From Sordaria brevicollis (lineage: Eukaryota > Ascomycota > Sordariomycetes > Sordariales > Sordariaceae): a DNA stretch of 64,000 nt. Positions 21,370 through 33,937 of the stretch are shown here, in pieces. The stretch covers positions 1,178,001 through 1,242,000 of the forward strand of contig JAUTDP010000004.1 of NCBI GenBank assembly GCA_033439795.1, written 5' to 3'. Under the pieces are notes generated by a model that searched no databases, was not told the DNA's origin, and saw only the letters and a list, made by a program, of their open reading frames with translations. The first letter of the stretch is position 1, and each line of letters starts with the position of its first letter. The translations under genes were made by a program, and so were the position numbers.

Positions 21370-24300
21370 ATGACGACTGATGACTTCAAGCACGACGGCG
21401 ACAGCGACAGCACACAGACGCCGAACCAACGCTTTGCTGCCGTTGTCGATGACTTCCTCTCCCAGCTGTCCAAGAAGGACGCGAAACACCCATTCATGAA
21501 GTCCATCATCGAGCGTCGCGACCAAGCTGCCTCAGAGAGGTTATACGAATCCAAGTACCAAGAACAACAACTCCGAGCCTTCATCAACGACTTGACCCAG
21601 GATGTCGCCGCAAAGAAGAAAAACAGCAGGTCCTCCAGGGCTTTGGACAAGCTGGGACCTTTTGTGTTGTCCTTGACCGAACTTGCAAAGTTCTGTGAGA
21701 CCGTCTTCGGGGCGAGTCCCATGGCGGTAGCTGCCATCTTCTCTGGTGCTCGAATGGTGTTGATGCTGGCACTCAACGCCCAGGAGTGCTTCAATACGGT
21801 CATTGAAGCAGTCGACGAAATCGATACATACCTTCATTGCTATGACAACTTCTACGATGCCTATCGAGATGACCCGGTCATGCAGTCAAGACTGGTTGTT
21901 TCCTACAGAAACATTCTCGAATTCTGGTGGGAATCCATCAAGATTCTCTCCAACTCTGTTCTCAAGAGCATAGCCAAGGGCCTCATCGCTCCGCTCGACA
22001 AGGACATCAAGGACTCTCTTCGCGCCATCAAAGAGGACCGTTCAAGCGTCCAGTGTCTCGCTCAGTCCATCGAGGCCAAACTGAACCGCCAATGGCGTCC
22101 AGGTAAGCATTTCATCCGAGCCTCTTGGTCTTCGTTGCATCCGCTAATGCAGGTACCGGACAGACATGCTGCGAGACCAAATCATCCCGTGGATTGCCGG
22201 CCCCGAGGGCCCTTCCCAGCTTGACCCTCGTCACAACCTATATGATATGCAGGAGCTCCACCATCAAGGAACCTGTTCATGGATCTTCAACCACGCTGGT
22301 TATAAGGAATGGGACGGCCCTGGTGCCTGGACTGGGAGGAAGTCAGACCCTGTTCTGTGGTACAGCGCACCTCCTGGCTGCGGAAAAACCGTCATGGCCT
22401 CCCAGATTGTCAGATATTTGAAGCAGGAGAACCACAAGGTCGTCTGGTATTTCTGCTCCTTCGATGATCCCATCCGCAGAGACCCCCGAAACGTACTTCG
22501 TTCAATCGCCATACAGCTGCTTTGCAGATACGTGTCCAAGAGAATACCGGACAAAGTTGTCGATATGTTTCGCGAGGACCAATCCACTTACAATAACTTC
22601 ATCAACCACGAAAGCCAACTCATGGCTGTCGTTCACGAGCTTCTCAAGGCGATGAGTCTGGCTTACATTGTCGTGGACGGTCTTGACGAGATTATCGGCA
22701 TGGACCAGGAAAGACCGTACCCTTTCCATGGCATGTTTGGGCAGCTAATCTTGCAGGCTTCGGAGCGGCATGGGACCACCAAGTGGTGCTTTACCAGTCG
22801 TGACGAAGGCCCAGTGAGGGCAACCATGGAAGGAGTCAATGCTCTTCAAGTGATTCCTTCATCAGCAAACTTGGCTGCAGACATCAAGGCCTATCTTGAA
22901 GACAGGCTTTCTGAGAAGAAACTTTCGCCGGATCGGATTGAAGACTTGGTGGAAGCGTCGGAGGGTAACTTTCTCTATGCGAAACTGCGAGCGGATACCC
23001 TACTCGGGCAAGGAGTTACTTGCGAGGAGGAGGTTGAAGAAGAGCTGAGGACTTACCCCAAGGGATTGAGCGGCTGTTATTTGCGCAGCTTGGAGAAACT
23101 CAATTATCGGACTACTTACGAGCAAGAACTTGCAAGGTAAGCAGCGTTCGCTTCCAAGGTGCGCGCCTTACGGCTGACTGATGGCTAACTCCCCTACTCG
23201 CACCAGGCGCACCATCGTCATTCTTGTTACGACTAGGAAACTTTTGACCATGCCCGAGCTTCTCGATGCATTAGCAACGCGCATCGGCTGTGACGACTAT
23301 TCCGCAAAACGGATCCCTTCTCAAGATGCCATCCGCCAGCTTTGTGGGTCATTCCTGACCATCGATTGCCCAACCGGCGGTACCGATTGCCTAGCAGACG
23401 GTACCCAACAGACGCCAATTGTGAAGCTTAGTCATAAATCCGTTGAAGACTTCTTCCTTCTCCGTCATGATCTGACTCCTCCGGATCACCTCTCCAAGTA
23501 CTTCGTCAATCGGTCGTCGGCGCATCGGGAAATGGGCCGGATGTGTCTCACATACCTGAGCTTCAAACGCTATGAGAGTGCGGATGGCCTGCCAGAGTCA
23601 TTCGAAAACGACCCTGAGCATGCATTCCTCCGATATGCTTCTGTCTTTTGGTTTCAGCATTTGGACATGCGAGGCGTGGCTTGTGAGGAAATACGTCAGG
23701 AGGTCAGAAAGTTTCTCAAAAGCGGCGGCTTCTGGACTGCCTTTCGGGTACAAACAAGAGTCGCTCGCTATCTTTTTGCCCGATATGCCCAGCGTGGCAG
23801 CTGTGGTTACAGCATGAGAGCTGATGCATCCGAATGGACTACATCCGACTTCATCGCTTCAACAATACCGCTATGGTGGGACAAGCCGTGCAATGGGACG
23901 GTGACGCAGCACGATTTGGAGATGCTTCATCACCTCCAGCACTTCACCATGGAGTGGCACGAGGCGCTCGCGTCTGGCACGGACGTACTATTGCTCTGTC
24001 CCATTGATCTTGCGGCTTCCGGTTTCTTCCCGGGCAGAGCAAAGTTCTTGGAAAAGAACATCAAGCGCGTCGCTCTGGGCCCGCGTGCGATAGAATCAAG
24101 CAGTGATGTTCTGGTGGACGAGGTGTGCTCTGGCAAGGGCGTACTCAAGGCTCGAGTACTCTTGAAGAGACCTAGCGACACTGGTGTTGAGTCGGTGCAG
24201 TGGCTCGTTTCCACACCGTTCTCGAAGCCAGGCTGGCTCACTGAGCCTGTCAAGTCACCCGTGGATCTCCAAGCTCGTCATGTGGGCTCATTCGGCTCAC

Positions 24301-25871
24301 TGCCAGTCGTCAATCCTCCCGGAATGTATTCAATCTGTCGGCGTAGGCTTGATGTTACGGTTGTAACCGCCAATGGAGAGCGACCACACCCGCTACCCAA
24401 AAGGCTGGTGAATGAGTGTTCTTCCGACAAACCCCAGGGCTGGCAGTTCGTTGATGAGGTTCGGTTTGCTTCTGATCTTGCAGCTAATGCCAGTGTGGTG
24501 TGTCATTTTGCACGGGTGCAGAGACACTCTCAATCTATCGCTAGACTCCGAGGGTCCGCGGGAGGCGCGGGCCAACAAGAAGCCGAAACGTCGGATGACG
24601 ACCCTTCTGCGTATGATGAGCAAAAGGAGGGCGAAGAGTTCGACGAGGAGGAATTCGATGAAGAGGAAGAAGACAGTGACAGTGAAACTGCCAGCGAGAC
24701 GGAAGGGGACTCCAGCGCCATTGACTCGTCAACGGATGCCACGGAACCCGAAGGCGATACTGTTACAGACGTTCTCGTCGTCATTCGCGAAGAAGGCGAT
24801 CCCGTTTGGATTCCATGTCCCGGAAGCCAAAAGTCGAAAAGGCAGATGGCCGGCTCGCTGCATCCCAACAAGCCTTTTTTTGTTTGGGCCCAAGATGCGG
24901 ACAGGCTGAACGTCATGAACACAGGGAGCGGCAAAACTGCAACTTTTAACCTGCCTCAGCTTCCGAAGGAGAATATTTCCTTGCGGCTACAAGGTCCGAC
25001 TGTAGCGACAGAGCAGGTGCCAAACATTGGGACACGCTTCGGTTCGCGCTTGTTGACAGAAATCCGCTTTTCATCCGATGGCTCTTTGCTGCATGTCCTC
25101 GTTGTCCGCTTCGAGGCTGCAAGCTCTCACGTTACAAAAGCAACTGTCGCCCTTGTAACATTCCGGTTCGAAAGCGGTGATGATGTCGCAACCGAAAAAC
25201 CGACGCTTGAGCAATGTGGGAATGTGTTATCGGCTGCGTACCTCTTTTACAAGCGGGTGGATGACTTGCCAGTGCCCCTTGGTGTTGTTTACTGGAGTTC
25301 TGATGTCGTTTACCTTGGTCTTCCACTCTTGACCTGCAGCGTCAAGTTTATCAGAATGCCGCTCAATCTGTCAACCTCTGCCGATTCGGAGTCACAGCCC
25401 AGAATCCAAACGGTCGACCGCACCATCCTCATCCCCTCATCGGCGTATCAGCGCCGTCCTCGCCTTCTATACCAATCCAGCATGTCCAAAACCAAGACCG
25501 ACGACTCTCTCTATCTCGTGCTGGATCCAGAACCCCTGCGAGCAACTCCTGCCGAAGCAAACTGCCACTACATGCAAGAGTCAGGCTGCTCAGATCAATG
25601 CGACCACGAAGACATTGCCGTCTGGCCCCACAAACAAGGTGGCTTTCACCGCGGGGGTGCTTCTGTCATCCGATGGAGCATTCCTCGGGAAGGCGGCTGG
25701 AGAGATTGGGAGCCAGAGAAGGATTCCATATCGGATGAGCTGCAGAGCAACCCGTCACTTTGCACGTTCGATGAACTGAGAGGGACGTTTATCGATGCGG
25801 ATAAGATGTTTTCTGTTCCGATTCGGGGTGCGTTGAATTTCACGTGGAAGGGGTATTTGTCTTGTGGTTGA
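21370..25871 (+). CDS. NACHT/STAND (NLR-like) protein, three exons
   Basis: Exons 21370-22102, 22164-23136 and 23207-25871 (introns 61 and 70 nt) give about 1456 residues. The N-terminal about 240 residues resemble the helical domain (DUF7708-type) found before NACHT modules in fungal STAND proteins. The NTPase has Walker A SAPPGCGKTVMAS (near 313-324) and Walker B YIVVDGLDE (near 412-420), followed by a winged-helix-like region. The remaining 800 or so residues lack the ankyrin, TPR or clear WD40 repeats usual in this class. They include a very acidic Asp/Glu/Ser stretch encoded around 24590-24760. STAND proteins with this layout act in fungal non-self recognition and programmed cell death. 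A role here is inferred from architecture only. Confidence 0.9.
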
Positions 25872-26687
25872 TGCTTTGGATATGTGTGTAGTCTGAAGCA
25901 CGTGACCTCGCGTTCAGTAGGAGCTCGACGGTGTTTGCTAGCGATTGTTGGCTTCATGTTATGGAGGCATGGGATAAGAATTGGCGAAGTTGGCCTCGAT
26001 CCATGTACGGAAATTCGACTGTCAACATGGAGCACGCAACTGTTTGATTACTGGTCTTTGATCTGAACATTGACGACAGCAATCAGGACTGAAGACTGGA
26101 GTTGTGAAATGACTTGAAGAGAGCAGCTGACGCGTTGAGCCAATTGAAGAGGCGAAACATGTAAGAACAACTGGGTCTCAAATCACACGTGCTCTTGGCG
26201 CTGAAGATTGTGGGGCTATTTTCTGTAGCGTTGCTCACCAACTGAACCGTGCAGGGCTCACAAGTGCAGAACAGGGGAGCCCCGAGAGCGCCAGAAGTTC
26301 ACGCGCGCGCGGCAGTGGGGATCCGCTAAATGGGAGTAGGGACCATTTGTCCACAGCAGCTAAGCAAAGCGGAGTCGTGCAAGTGCACACAGCGGGCGCG
26401 GTTGGCGTTGCAGTTCGTTAGCCCATCTGCGGGCGTGGTCGCGAACCGCGTAACGCACGCCAACATTATACCCTACCTTTAGCACATAGAGCTTTCCTTC
26501 CAACCAAAAGAGCCTCGTCGCTTTCTCGCTTGTACCTTAGCCAAATCTCGCATTCAGCAATCTTCAACCCTCCGACTTGCATTCCAATTGCTTGCCCCCT
26601 CGACCGACAACTCCCCCCCCTCCACCCTCCGCCACGATCCCCTCGCCAGCCCGGTTACCTATTGTCGCTTGTACCCAAAGTGCAATT
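25872..26687. other. Intergenic region
   Basis: About 800 bases between the NLR-like gene and the Whi5-like gene. The segment from about 26560 to 26687 is C-rich and reads open upstream of the next ATG, probably as 5' leader. Nothing else is recognised. Confidence 0.5.
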
Positions 26688-28862
26688 ATGGGGCCGGACA
26701 CGCTCTCCGCGTCGGTGCTGCCAGCGCTGGACCCGGGACGTGTCGCTGCGACTGCAACCACTGCGACCATCACTGCGACGCCGACGCCGACACCTCACAA
26801 TGCCGACAAGGACTCGACTCCTTTGCTTTCCCATAGCTCCATGGTCGCCGACACTATGCGACGAGCTTCCACTGCTCTACCGTCGATCGCCGACAAGGAG
26901 ACGCGATCAGTAGCCACCAGCTCCCACGACGCGACGACGACGGATTATCGCGTCCCAAGTTATCCCCATCCTCATTCCCACCAGCCGTCGGCGCCCGCCA
27001 GTTCCAATCCCACCACCGTCAGACATGAGGCACCCCGTAGCTACGACCCTCGCCCATCCGAATACCCTCCGGTCAACACCGGCAGTGCCAATCTAGCTCC
27101 TTACGACAGCTCGAGTCGTTTCCAACCTCCGCCGCCGTCCCAGCGTCACCGCCTCCCGCACTCTCTCAGCGTCTCGCAAGCAACAAGTTCCACCAACGAC
27201 GCCGAACTGGTGTTTACCCCGCCCTCCAGCGAGGGTGCCCGAAGCCCTAGCAAGCCCAACAGCCACGACTCAAGTCAAGATTCACAGTTGTTGCAGCTCT
27301 CCCAGATTGCTGCCGCACAGGAGAGGATACCCGAGAATGGAAATGCTCTGTCAAGGAAACGCATGGCCGACGGAATGGTCAAGCCCACATACGAGAAACC
27401 CAGTCCGTCGCCTGCGGGCACGGCTAGTCACACAAGGAACACAAGCGCCGTCAGTATGGCTTCGACTGCCACCAGCCGACTTGGAGAGGTTAGTCTTTGG
27501 TTGGATCTTGCTTAGCCCACGAGGCCCATTGTTATTCCGATTGCTAACACCACACCTTTGTTACAGCTCTCCGCCGAGCTCAAGACTCGTCTTTCATACG
27601 CAATGGTCAAGGTCAACAATGGATGGCAATCCCACTCGATTGACCAAGTCGAGTCGCTGGCTTCTCGTGCCGCCTCCCCTACCTCGAGTAATTCCACCGT
27701 ACACATGAGAAACGGAACGTCTGCCAGTCCACAAGTCTCGAACCTTCAACGCAGAGGAAGTCACGCCAGCATGATTCCCGGTAGCTCGCAACAATACCCA
27801 ACATCGTCCCAGCAATACCCATCAGGATCTCAGCAGCATCCATCCGGTTCGCAACAGCATCCGTCAGGGTCCCAACAACAGCACAGTCAAGGGCGGCCAG
27901 TTGAGAATTATCCTCGGGAATCGGGTCATTTTGCTCCTCGTTATAGCCCAAACTCGCAGGCTGAACCTATTCCTTCTGTCACACTTGCTCCTCCAGCTCC
28001 TATTCAGCCAACAAGACAGCAACAATTTCAGCATCCTCGGCGCAATTCGGTGCCACGAAACACACAGGCTTTTCTTGCTATCAACCACCAGCCACCACCT
28101 CAACAAGGACTTAACGCAACTGGACAACAACCTAGTCCTTACCTAACAACACATCACCATCGAACATCGATGATGGATCCGCCACTCTACCCACCACATC
28201 AGAACGTCCGGGAACAAGACGCCATAGAATCCTTGCTCTTTATGAGTAGTCCCGGTAACTCTGCCAACCTAAAACATGGCTTTCCCTCCTCATCGCAACC
28301 ACTCTCGTCTTCGCAACCAACAGCCTTGCCATCATCACAATCACAGCCTCTGCCAACCGCCCACTCACAACCGCAACAACGAACCGCCTTGCCAAGCTCA
28401 CAACCAAGGAAAAGCCTACCGTCCGCAAGACCAACGCCGGCAAACCACCCACGCGCTCACCAAACGCAGTCCCAGCCGACCCAAAAACGCGTAGGATTCC
28501 AAAAGTCGCCCAACGCCATGGAAATTGACGACGGCACCTACGGCGTCTCGCCATATACCACAACCCGAGGCACACCGCGAAAGAGGGGAGGGTACACCGG
28601 CCATGCTTCTGCTAGTGACTCACAACACGCACTCGCCCACCCGCCGATACAAAAGCTAAAGCAAATGCCCGTTTCTTCAGGACTCACCGTACCGCCCAGG
28701 CCGACACGCACGGGTCTAAAAGATGAGGACATTGATCGAATGCTGGAGCTCGCGGCCGCAAGAGAAAGGGGTGGAGATTCCGATTCGGAGGGGGAGATTC
28801 AGATCCCGCCGGTTACGGTAGCGAGAGGGCGCCGGGAGGGCGCGGGTATTGTGCGGGCGTAG
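26688..28862 (+). CDS. Low-complexity protein with a Whi5/Nrm1-like motif
   Basis: Exons 26688-27488 and 27567-28862 (78-nt intron, CTAAC branch point) give 698 residues from the ATG at 26688. Most of the protein is Ser/Pro/Gln/His-rich and probably disordered. The C-terminal half has repeated Q-H/Y-P-S-G-S-Q units (encoded near 27785-27880). Directly after the splice junction comes LSAELKTRLSYAMVKVNNGW (residues 268-287), which resembles the short Whi5/Nrm1 motif of fungal G1/S co-repressors that bind SBF/MBF-type transcription factors. Disorder plus many SP/TP sites (for example PSPSP) also fits a CDK-regulated repressor. The assignment rests on that one motif. Confidence 0.7.
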
Positions 28863-30169
28863 TTTTCCCGTGATGGTAAAAACATCTAAGAATATCTGAG
28901 AGGGTCCTGGGGGAGGTAAAGAGGGGTATGGAAGAAAGAAACAGATGACGGGATATCAGCAACAGTGTCTACGGCCAGTATTTCGAAGAGGGACGAATGC
29001 CCGCGTAGGAGTGCCATACCAGAGAGAGGGTCTCAGGGAAGGTCTCGCGGTTACTACGCAGAGGGAAGACAAAGCGACGGGAGTGGAAATCGATTGTTTT
29101 GCTAGCTACTAGCTACTAGCTATTAGCCCATCCGTTAGTACGGGCATGGACATTAAAGAGTCCAGGACATTGCACCAGCATTCCGTTGTACAAGTTATCG
29201 AGGCAATGATTACGATTTGCATTACGAAGCATTATTTGCACGAAATATTCTCGGCCGAGGAGACACAGGCTATGACTATGAGTGGGCATAGGAAAATATG
29301 CTCGTTAGTCAATCGGCGTAGACCACACAGATACGGAGAGGCTTATTAGCCAAGGAGAACACATGAAAGCAGCAAGCGTTTGGGGTGGAATCAAGAACTA
29401 GAGAGTATATGTGGAGGACAAACTCCTAGATGTATAGCATTGTGTTGCGAAATGAAATCACGCGTTTCTTTTCATTACCGTACTCTCCAAACAGACTTCG
29501 CATATCACAATAACGGACAAAACCACCAGCAGTGTTTCATTCTGCCGTGATGAGGGCTATTCACTGCAACACTGGCGCCGAGAAAGCTCTATGACTTTTT
29601 TTTTTTTTTCAGCATGCTCAGTTCCGAGCGTTCGTACAGCACGATGGAAACCTTGGAAATCTACATGTGACGGATCATGGACTGGCTGTGATGGCCTATG
29701 GTAGGTGTGTCGCATAATGCATGCACGAATCGACAAATGCACGAAATACATACTTATCAGGTCCATGGTTTAGCATTATGGAAAAAAAAAAAAAAAAAAA
29801 TCCTAAAGTTCGCCCACTGGTTTGTTTCCATCCTCTCTCTTTCCCTTTCGTCTTTTTGACTTTCTGCTTCCATGCACCAAGATTGCTGCACACCCCACAT
29901 ATTCCCATCGTTCCTCTATGGACGCGGCATGGCTGGTTAAGATGCATACCTGATCAAGTGAGAGTGCACCAAGCATAAACATGATGCCAATCCCACAACT
30001 ACCGTACGGTATCACCTGTGTTAACCGTTCTCGCTCAGGAAAGGCATGAGTAGAATAGCATTCGTTCTAGGTAGGTATGCAATAATAGGAACGATAAAAA
30101 ACAAGCCCCTTCCCATTTACAACCAACATCTTTCCCAGGTACCTCTTCAACTCCTTCAACAGTCTGGGT
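28863..30169. other. Intergenic region
   Basis: 1.3 kb between convergent 3' ends, with several homopolymer runs (T run near 29597-29610, A run near 29780-29799) and a short CTAGCTA-type direct repeat at 29100-29127. The small frames are unsupported. Confidence 0.5.
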
Positions 30170-31096
30170 TTAATGCCCCCACTTCCCACGTTTCCCATGA
30201 TGTCCAGATCCAGGATACGGCCTCACACCCCCTTGTCCATGATCATCTCCATACTCATGTACATATTCCTGCTGCACTCCGTGCTGCCCATGCTGCCCAT
30301 GCTGCCCATGATGTCCCGTCTGGTGATGTTGCTGTTGCGACTGATGATGACCACCACCATCACCAAACAACCCACTCAACCCGCCAGCACCGCCGCTATG
30401 TCCACCACCACCGCTATGCCCCATATCATGAGCATGGTGGTCATGACTCTTCTTCAACTGATGTTCAATCAAATTGGCTGCTACCGCTCCTGCCGCGCTC
30501 CCGAGGAGGCCGTGGTGTCCGTTTCCGTGCCCATGGTTATTGTTGTTGTGGGTGTTATGACCAAGTTGGTGAGACAGAAAGTGACCGGTTGCTCCACCTA
30601 CTAAGGTGGCGCCTAGGCCGCGTTCTCCGTCCGGACCGTTGGAGCCATCAGCACCACTGAATCCTTCGGGGCCATTGGTACCGGTTTGCTCATGGGTGGT
30701 GGTCGTCGTGACATGATGGCCATTTACACCATGTGTTGTAGTGGTCGACTCCTGCCCAATAGGACAGAAATGGCTAGTGTTCGGATGCCCAGAAGCATGA
30801 GTACCGTTGGCGGGCGTGTTGTTGGGAACTGCACCGGGAGCTGGATGTGTAAGGAATCCTTGAGCGAGATGGGGATTCAAGCTAACTCCCGCGGCGCCGG
30901 CAGGGATGGAGATGGCGGAACTGCGGCGACAGCCTGGAGCATTGGTGGTGGTGTTGTGATCTTGGAATTGGACGTGGTGGTGGTTGGCTTGACCTTGTCC
31001 GTGGGGTGGATAGCTGTGGGAGCTGTTCTGCCGGGTGTCGGAGGTGTTGGTGGAGGAGGAGTTGGGGATGTTGTGGTAGTAGTCGTTGGCAGACAT
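30170..31096 (-). CDS. Gly/His/Asn-rich protein with glycine-zipper-like segments
   Basis: 308 codons from the ATG at 31096, preceded by a good intron acceptor (CTAAC then CATCACAG), so a 5'-UTR intron is likely. Composition is dominated by His, Gly, Asn, Gln and Thr. Two central segments, GLGATLVGGATGHFLSHQLG and GLLGSAAGAVAANLIEHQL, have the small-residue spacing of glycine zippers and could insert in or associate with membranes. The C-terminus holds a four-fold HGQ repeat and a GHHGKRGKWGH end. The very high His content could allow metal binding. Similar Gly/His-rich fungal proteins are mostly uncharacterised, so no function is assigned. Confidence 0.75.
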   Translation of the reverse strand: MSANDYYHNIPNSSSTNTSDTRQNSSHSYPPHGQGQANHHHVQFQDHNTTTNAPGCRRSSAISIPAGAAGVSLNPHLAQGFLTHPAPGAVPNNTPANGTHASGHPNTSHFCPIGQESTTTTHGVNGHHVTTTTTHEQTGTNGPEGFSGADGSNGPDGERGLGATLVGGATGHFLSHQLGHNTHNNNNHGHGNGHHGLLGSAAGAVAANLIEHQLKKSHDHHAHDMGHSGGGGHSGGAGGLSGLFGDGGGHHQSQQQHHQTGHHGQHGQHGQHGVQQEYVHEYGDDHGQGGVRPYPGSGHHGKRGKWGH

Positions 31097-31699
31097 TGCT
31101 GTGATGGGTTTTGTTAGCAATTTTGATTGGAAGAAGAGTTGGGGAGAGCGACAGGCAATATGAGGGTCATGTGTAATACCTCCTTGGATGTTGAATAAAG
31201 GATATTGACGTGGTTAATGATGCTATCGAGTGTATGGAGGTGGTGCAGTTCTCGTAGGTGGGTGGTTCCGGTGGATGTAGAATCAATGATGAAGGGTAAA
31301 ACGTTTGTTTTTGGTGCGATTATGGTATTACATCTTCACCTTGAAGGACATCCACCCATAATGCGGTGCGCTCTTTCTTTCTACGGTGGCTGTGTTGCGA
31401 AGGACGTTCCTCCCTCAAGCTGGTCGAAACCTACGTCAGAGGGACACTCGAGGGTTTCAGGCCAAGATTACACATTTCGGAGAAAATGAAGGAAGTACTG
31501 GTATTGAAAAGGAAAGAAGGATCGTCGCGCTGTTCTGATTGCGTTCAAGGTGTGTTTTGGAAGAGGGAAGATCATACTTCATGGGCCCGAAGCGAATTGA
31601 AGTCAGAAGACTTGGCGGAATTCGTGCTTTAAAGTACCCAAAGCATCAATTATCCCGTCCAACGACATTTCAGCCCATTTTTTCCTCCTCTTTCCCTTC
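31097..31699. other. Intergenic region
   Basis: About 600 bases holding the leader and promoter of the Gly/His-rich gene and the 3' UTR of the UstYa-family gene. No other gene recognised. Confidence 0.5.
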
Positions 31700-32728
31700 T
31701 CAGTCTCCTTTCTGTTGGCCTTCCTTTGCAGCCTTTGCATTCCCCTTTTCTTTGGACTCCTTCCCCTCAAATAAACTCTCGGGCGGGCCAACCATATCCT
31801 CCAACCTAGCCTGCCTTCCCTTCATCCACCCATGCAACGCATCCCAATCCACACAGGCATGAGGCTGAGGCACTTTGACGGTCGGCTTAAAGCGGCTGTG
31901 CGGCGTCCACTTGAGCGTGTATACATTAACGTCGGCGTTGCACAGGATCTCTTGCCGCAGGGACTCGAGACAGTGGTCAACGTGCGAGTAGAGCTCGTCC
32001 CAGTCTTGTTGTTCGTGGCCGTAGTAGTACTCTGGGTGGAGGTATTGCTTTAGACGTTTCTGTTTGTTGATAGATCTGTTAGTAAAGTACTTGAACGGAT
32101 TGGGAAGTTTGTTTACTTGGTGAGTCTTGGCGTGGTGGGGTGGATGTTTGCAAAAGGGTGGAGTCGGGATGCCGAGGCGCGATTGTCAGACAAGGGTTCA
32201 CTTACAAGACAATGCAGCGAGTGCGAGATACCCAGCCCGCCGACGAAGCCGCCATCTTTGTGTTGGACGGAAGTAGCGTTGTTAGCTAGGAAGAGCTCAT
32301 CGGCTGAGTACTTGATGAGGGTGCTGTCAAGCAGGTCATGCCATGCTTGGTCGAGTTCAGGACGGGGTTTGCCCATGAACTTTTTGGTGTCCGGGTCACC
32401 GGTTAGCCATTTGTTGACGTATTTGACTGGGGCCGGTGCTACGCATGGTGTTAGCGACTGTGGAAAGAAATGTCTGGAGCGGATTTGACTTGCAATATGG
32501 TATCACGGCTCCAGGCTTTGGTGGTGAGCAGTCTTGCAGTGACAAGATGCTGTAGACTCCGGCTCCAAAGATTATTGTGATGAAAGAAAGCGATGAAGCG
32601 AGAAGGATGTAGAACCTTCGCTTCCACTTTCGTATGAGGGCTAGTGCCTCTGGGTTTTCGGGAATGTTTTCATCATCGCCATGTAGACGAGCATATTGGG
32701 GCTTCTCGTCTGTGATCAAGGGCTCCAT
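31700..32728 (-). CDS. UstYa-family (DUF3328) membrane protein, three exons
   Basis: Exons on the minus strand: 32728-32494, 32438-32206 and 32059-31700 give 275 residues. A basic KWKRR stretch precedes one transmembrane helix (about residues 40-63), followed by the typical lumenal domain. Both family motifs HxxHC are present: HSLHC (151-155) and HVDHC (182-186). UstYa-type proteins oxidise or cyclise peptides in ustiloxin, phomopsin and cyclochlorotine biosynthesis, though many members have unknown roles. Intron 1 (32439-32493) appears to be a GC-AG intron with donor GCAAGT; a GT donor two bases away would break the frame. Intron 2 is 146 nt. The C-terminus is Lys/Glu-rich. Confidence 0.9.
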
Positions 32729-33937
32729 GGTGGGGTCTCATGAGAAAAGAACTCATCAAAGAAATTTTGACAAACGCCACAGGAGTAATCAAAAGCTATT
32801 GAAACACTCACTGGGTAGGAAAGGCAAAATGGATGGGAAAGAAGAAGCCCACGGCGTGGAGTGTCATCAACCGAATTGAAGTGCCGACAGTACATCAAAA
32901 CACTGGCTTTGGACATGATGCTGGCACTCTTCGAGCCTCGACCAGGGTAGGAGCACTAGCAGTCATGTTAAAAGACAGTCGCCTTGCAATTGTGTGAAGT
33001 GCCATGCATTTCACGATCCTACTGCCTCTCTCTTCCCTGTAAGTAGGCACTTGTAGGTCAACCGCACAGTACCGCAAAAGAAACCAGGAATTTCTATCTC
33101 AGTATAAGAAGGTTGAAGCACATTATTGGTCCGGTAACCAATTGACACCACATCATACGATATGAACAAAGAGCGGGCAGGTCCCTGGGTGGCGTAAGCC
33201 ATGCCGGTGATCTTGTCTTGAAGAGCTGAAGGATTCATCACGGGCGCCGATAAAACGGAACGGGCGCTGATCTGCCGGACCGATTTCAACGGCGGCTCTG
33301 CACTATGGCTGAGGAACAAGCATCTTGGCGCTGTAGGGCTAGACACATTACATGAATCGAAGGGTGGTCAGCAAGGAGTGACACGAAGCGTGGGAAGGCG
33401 GCGGGGAAGAACGGGCCCATGTGCCGGCACCCGAGCGAACAATCTCGACGGTGAGATATTGAGCGAACACACAAGTACCGGAGTCTGGGTTGGGGGCGTC
33501 AGATGGTGTGGACGGTACCGAGCAAGGAAGCCGGGATTGAACTCTGGGTGACGTTGTATACTTCTGCGGCGTAGTCAAATTCTCACCAGTAACCTTATAT
33601 GCAATTGAGTTGGCATAACCATTGCCCTTGAGTGATCATCAACTGGTTAGATGAATTGTACACCGACTTTCTCTTGGAAACCGCATCTTCCCCCGCTCTT
33701 CTGCTCAGCCCGTTCGGAAGTTACAATGGCGATACTATTCTCGGATCCTTCCGTGCCTGCCTTGAATCACACCCAACCCGGGTAAGAAGCACTCTTTCGG
33801 AAGGAAGAGGCCGTCCCCCCGCTATTCTGTTTTTGTGTAACAGGACCCCTCGCCTTCCCCTCCATCACTGCGGTCATTCAACTTCTCTCACTCTTCCTAC
33901 ACACACTCGATCCATGAGCCTTTGTGCCGAATCCTTC
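32729..33937. other. Intergenic region between UstYa-family and small peptide genes
   Basis: 1.2 kb. It contains the promoter of the UstYa-family gene and the 3' UTR of the secreted peptide gene. Open frames on the minus strand (for example 33011-33346) show no domain or splice support. Confidence 0.5.
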
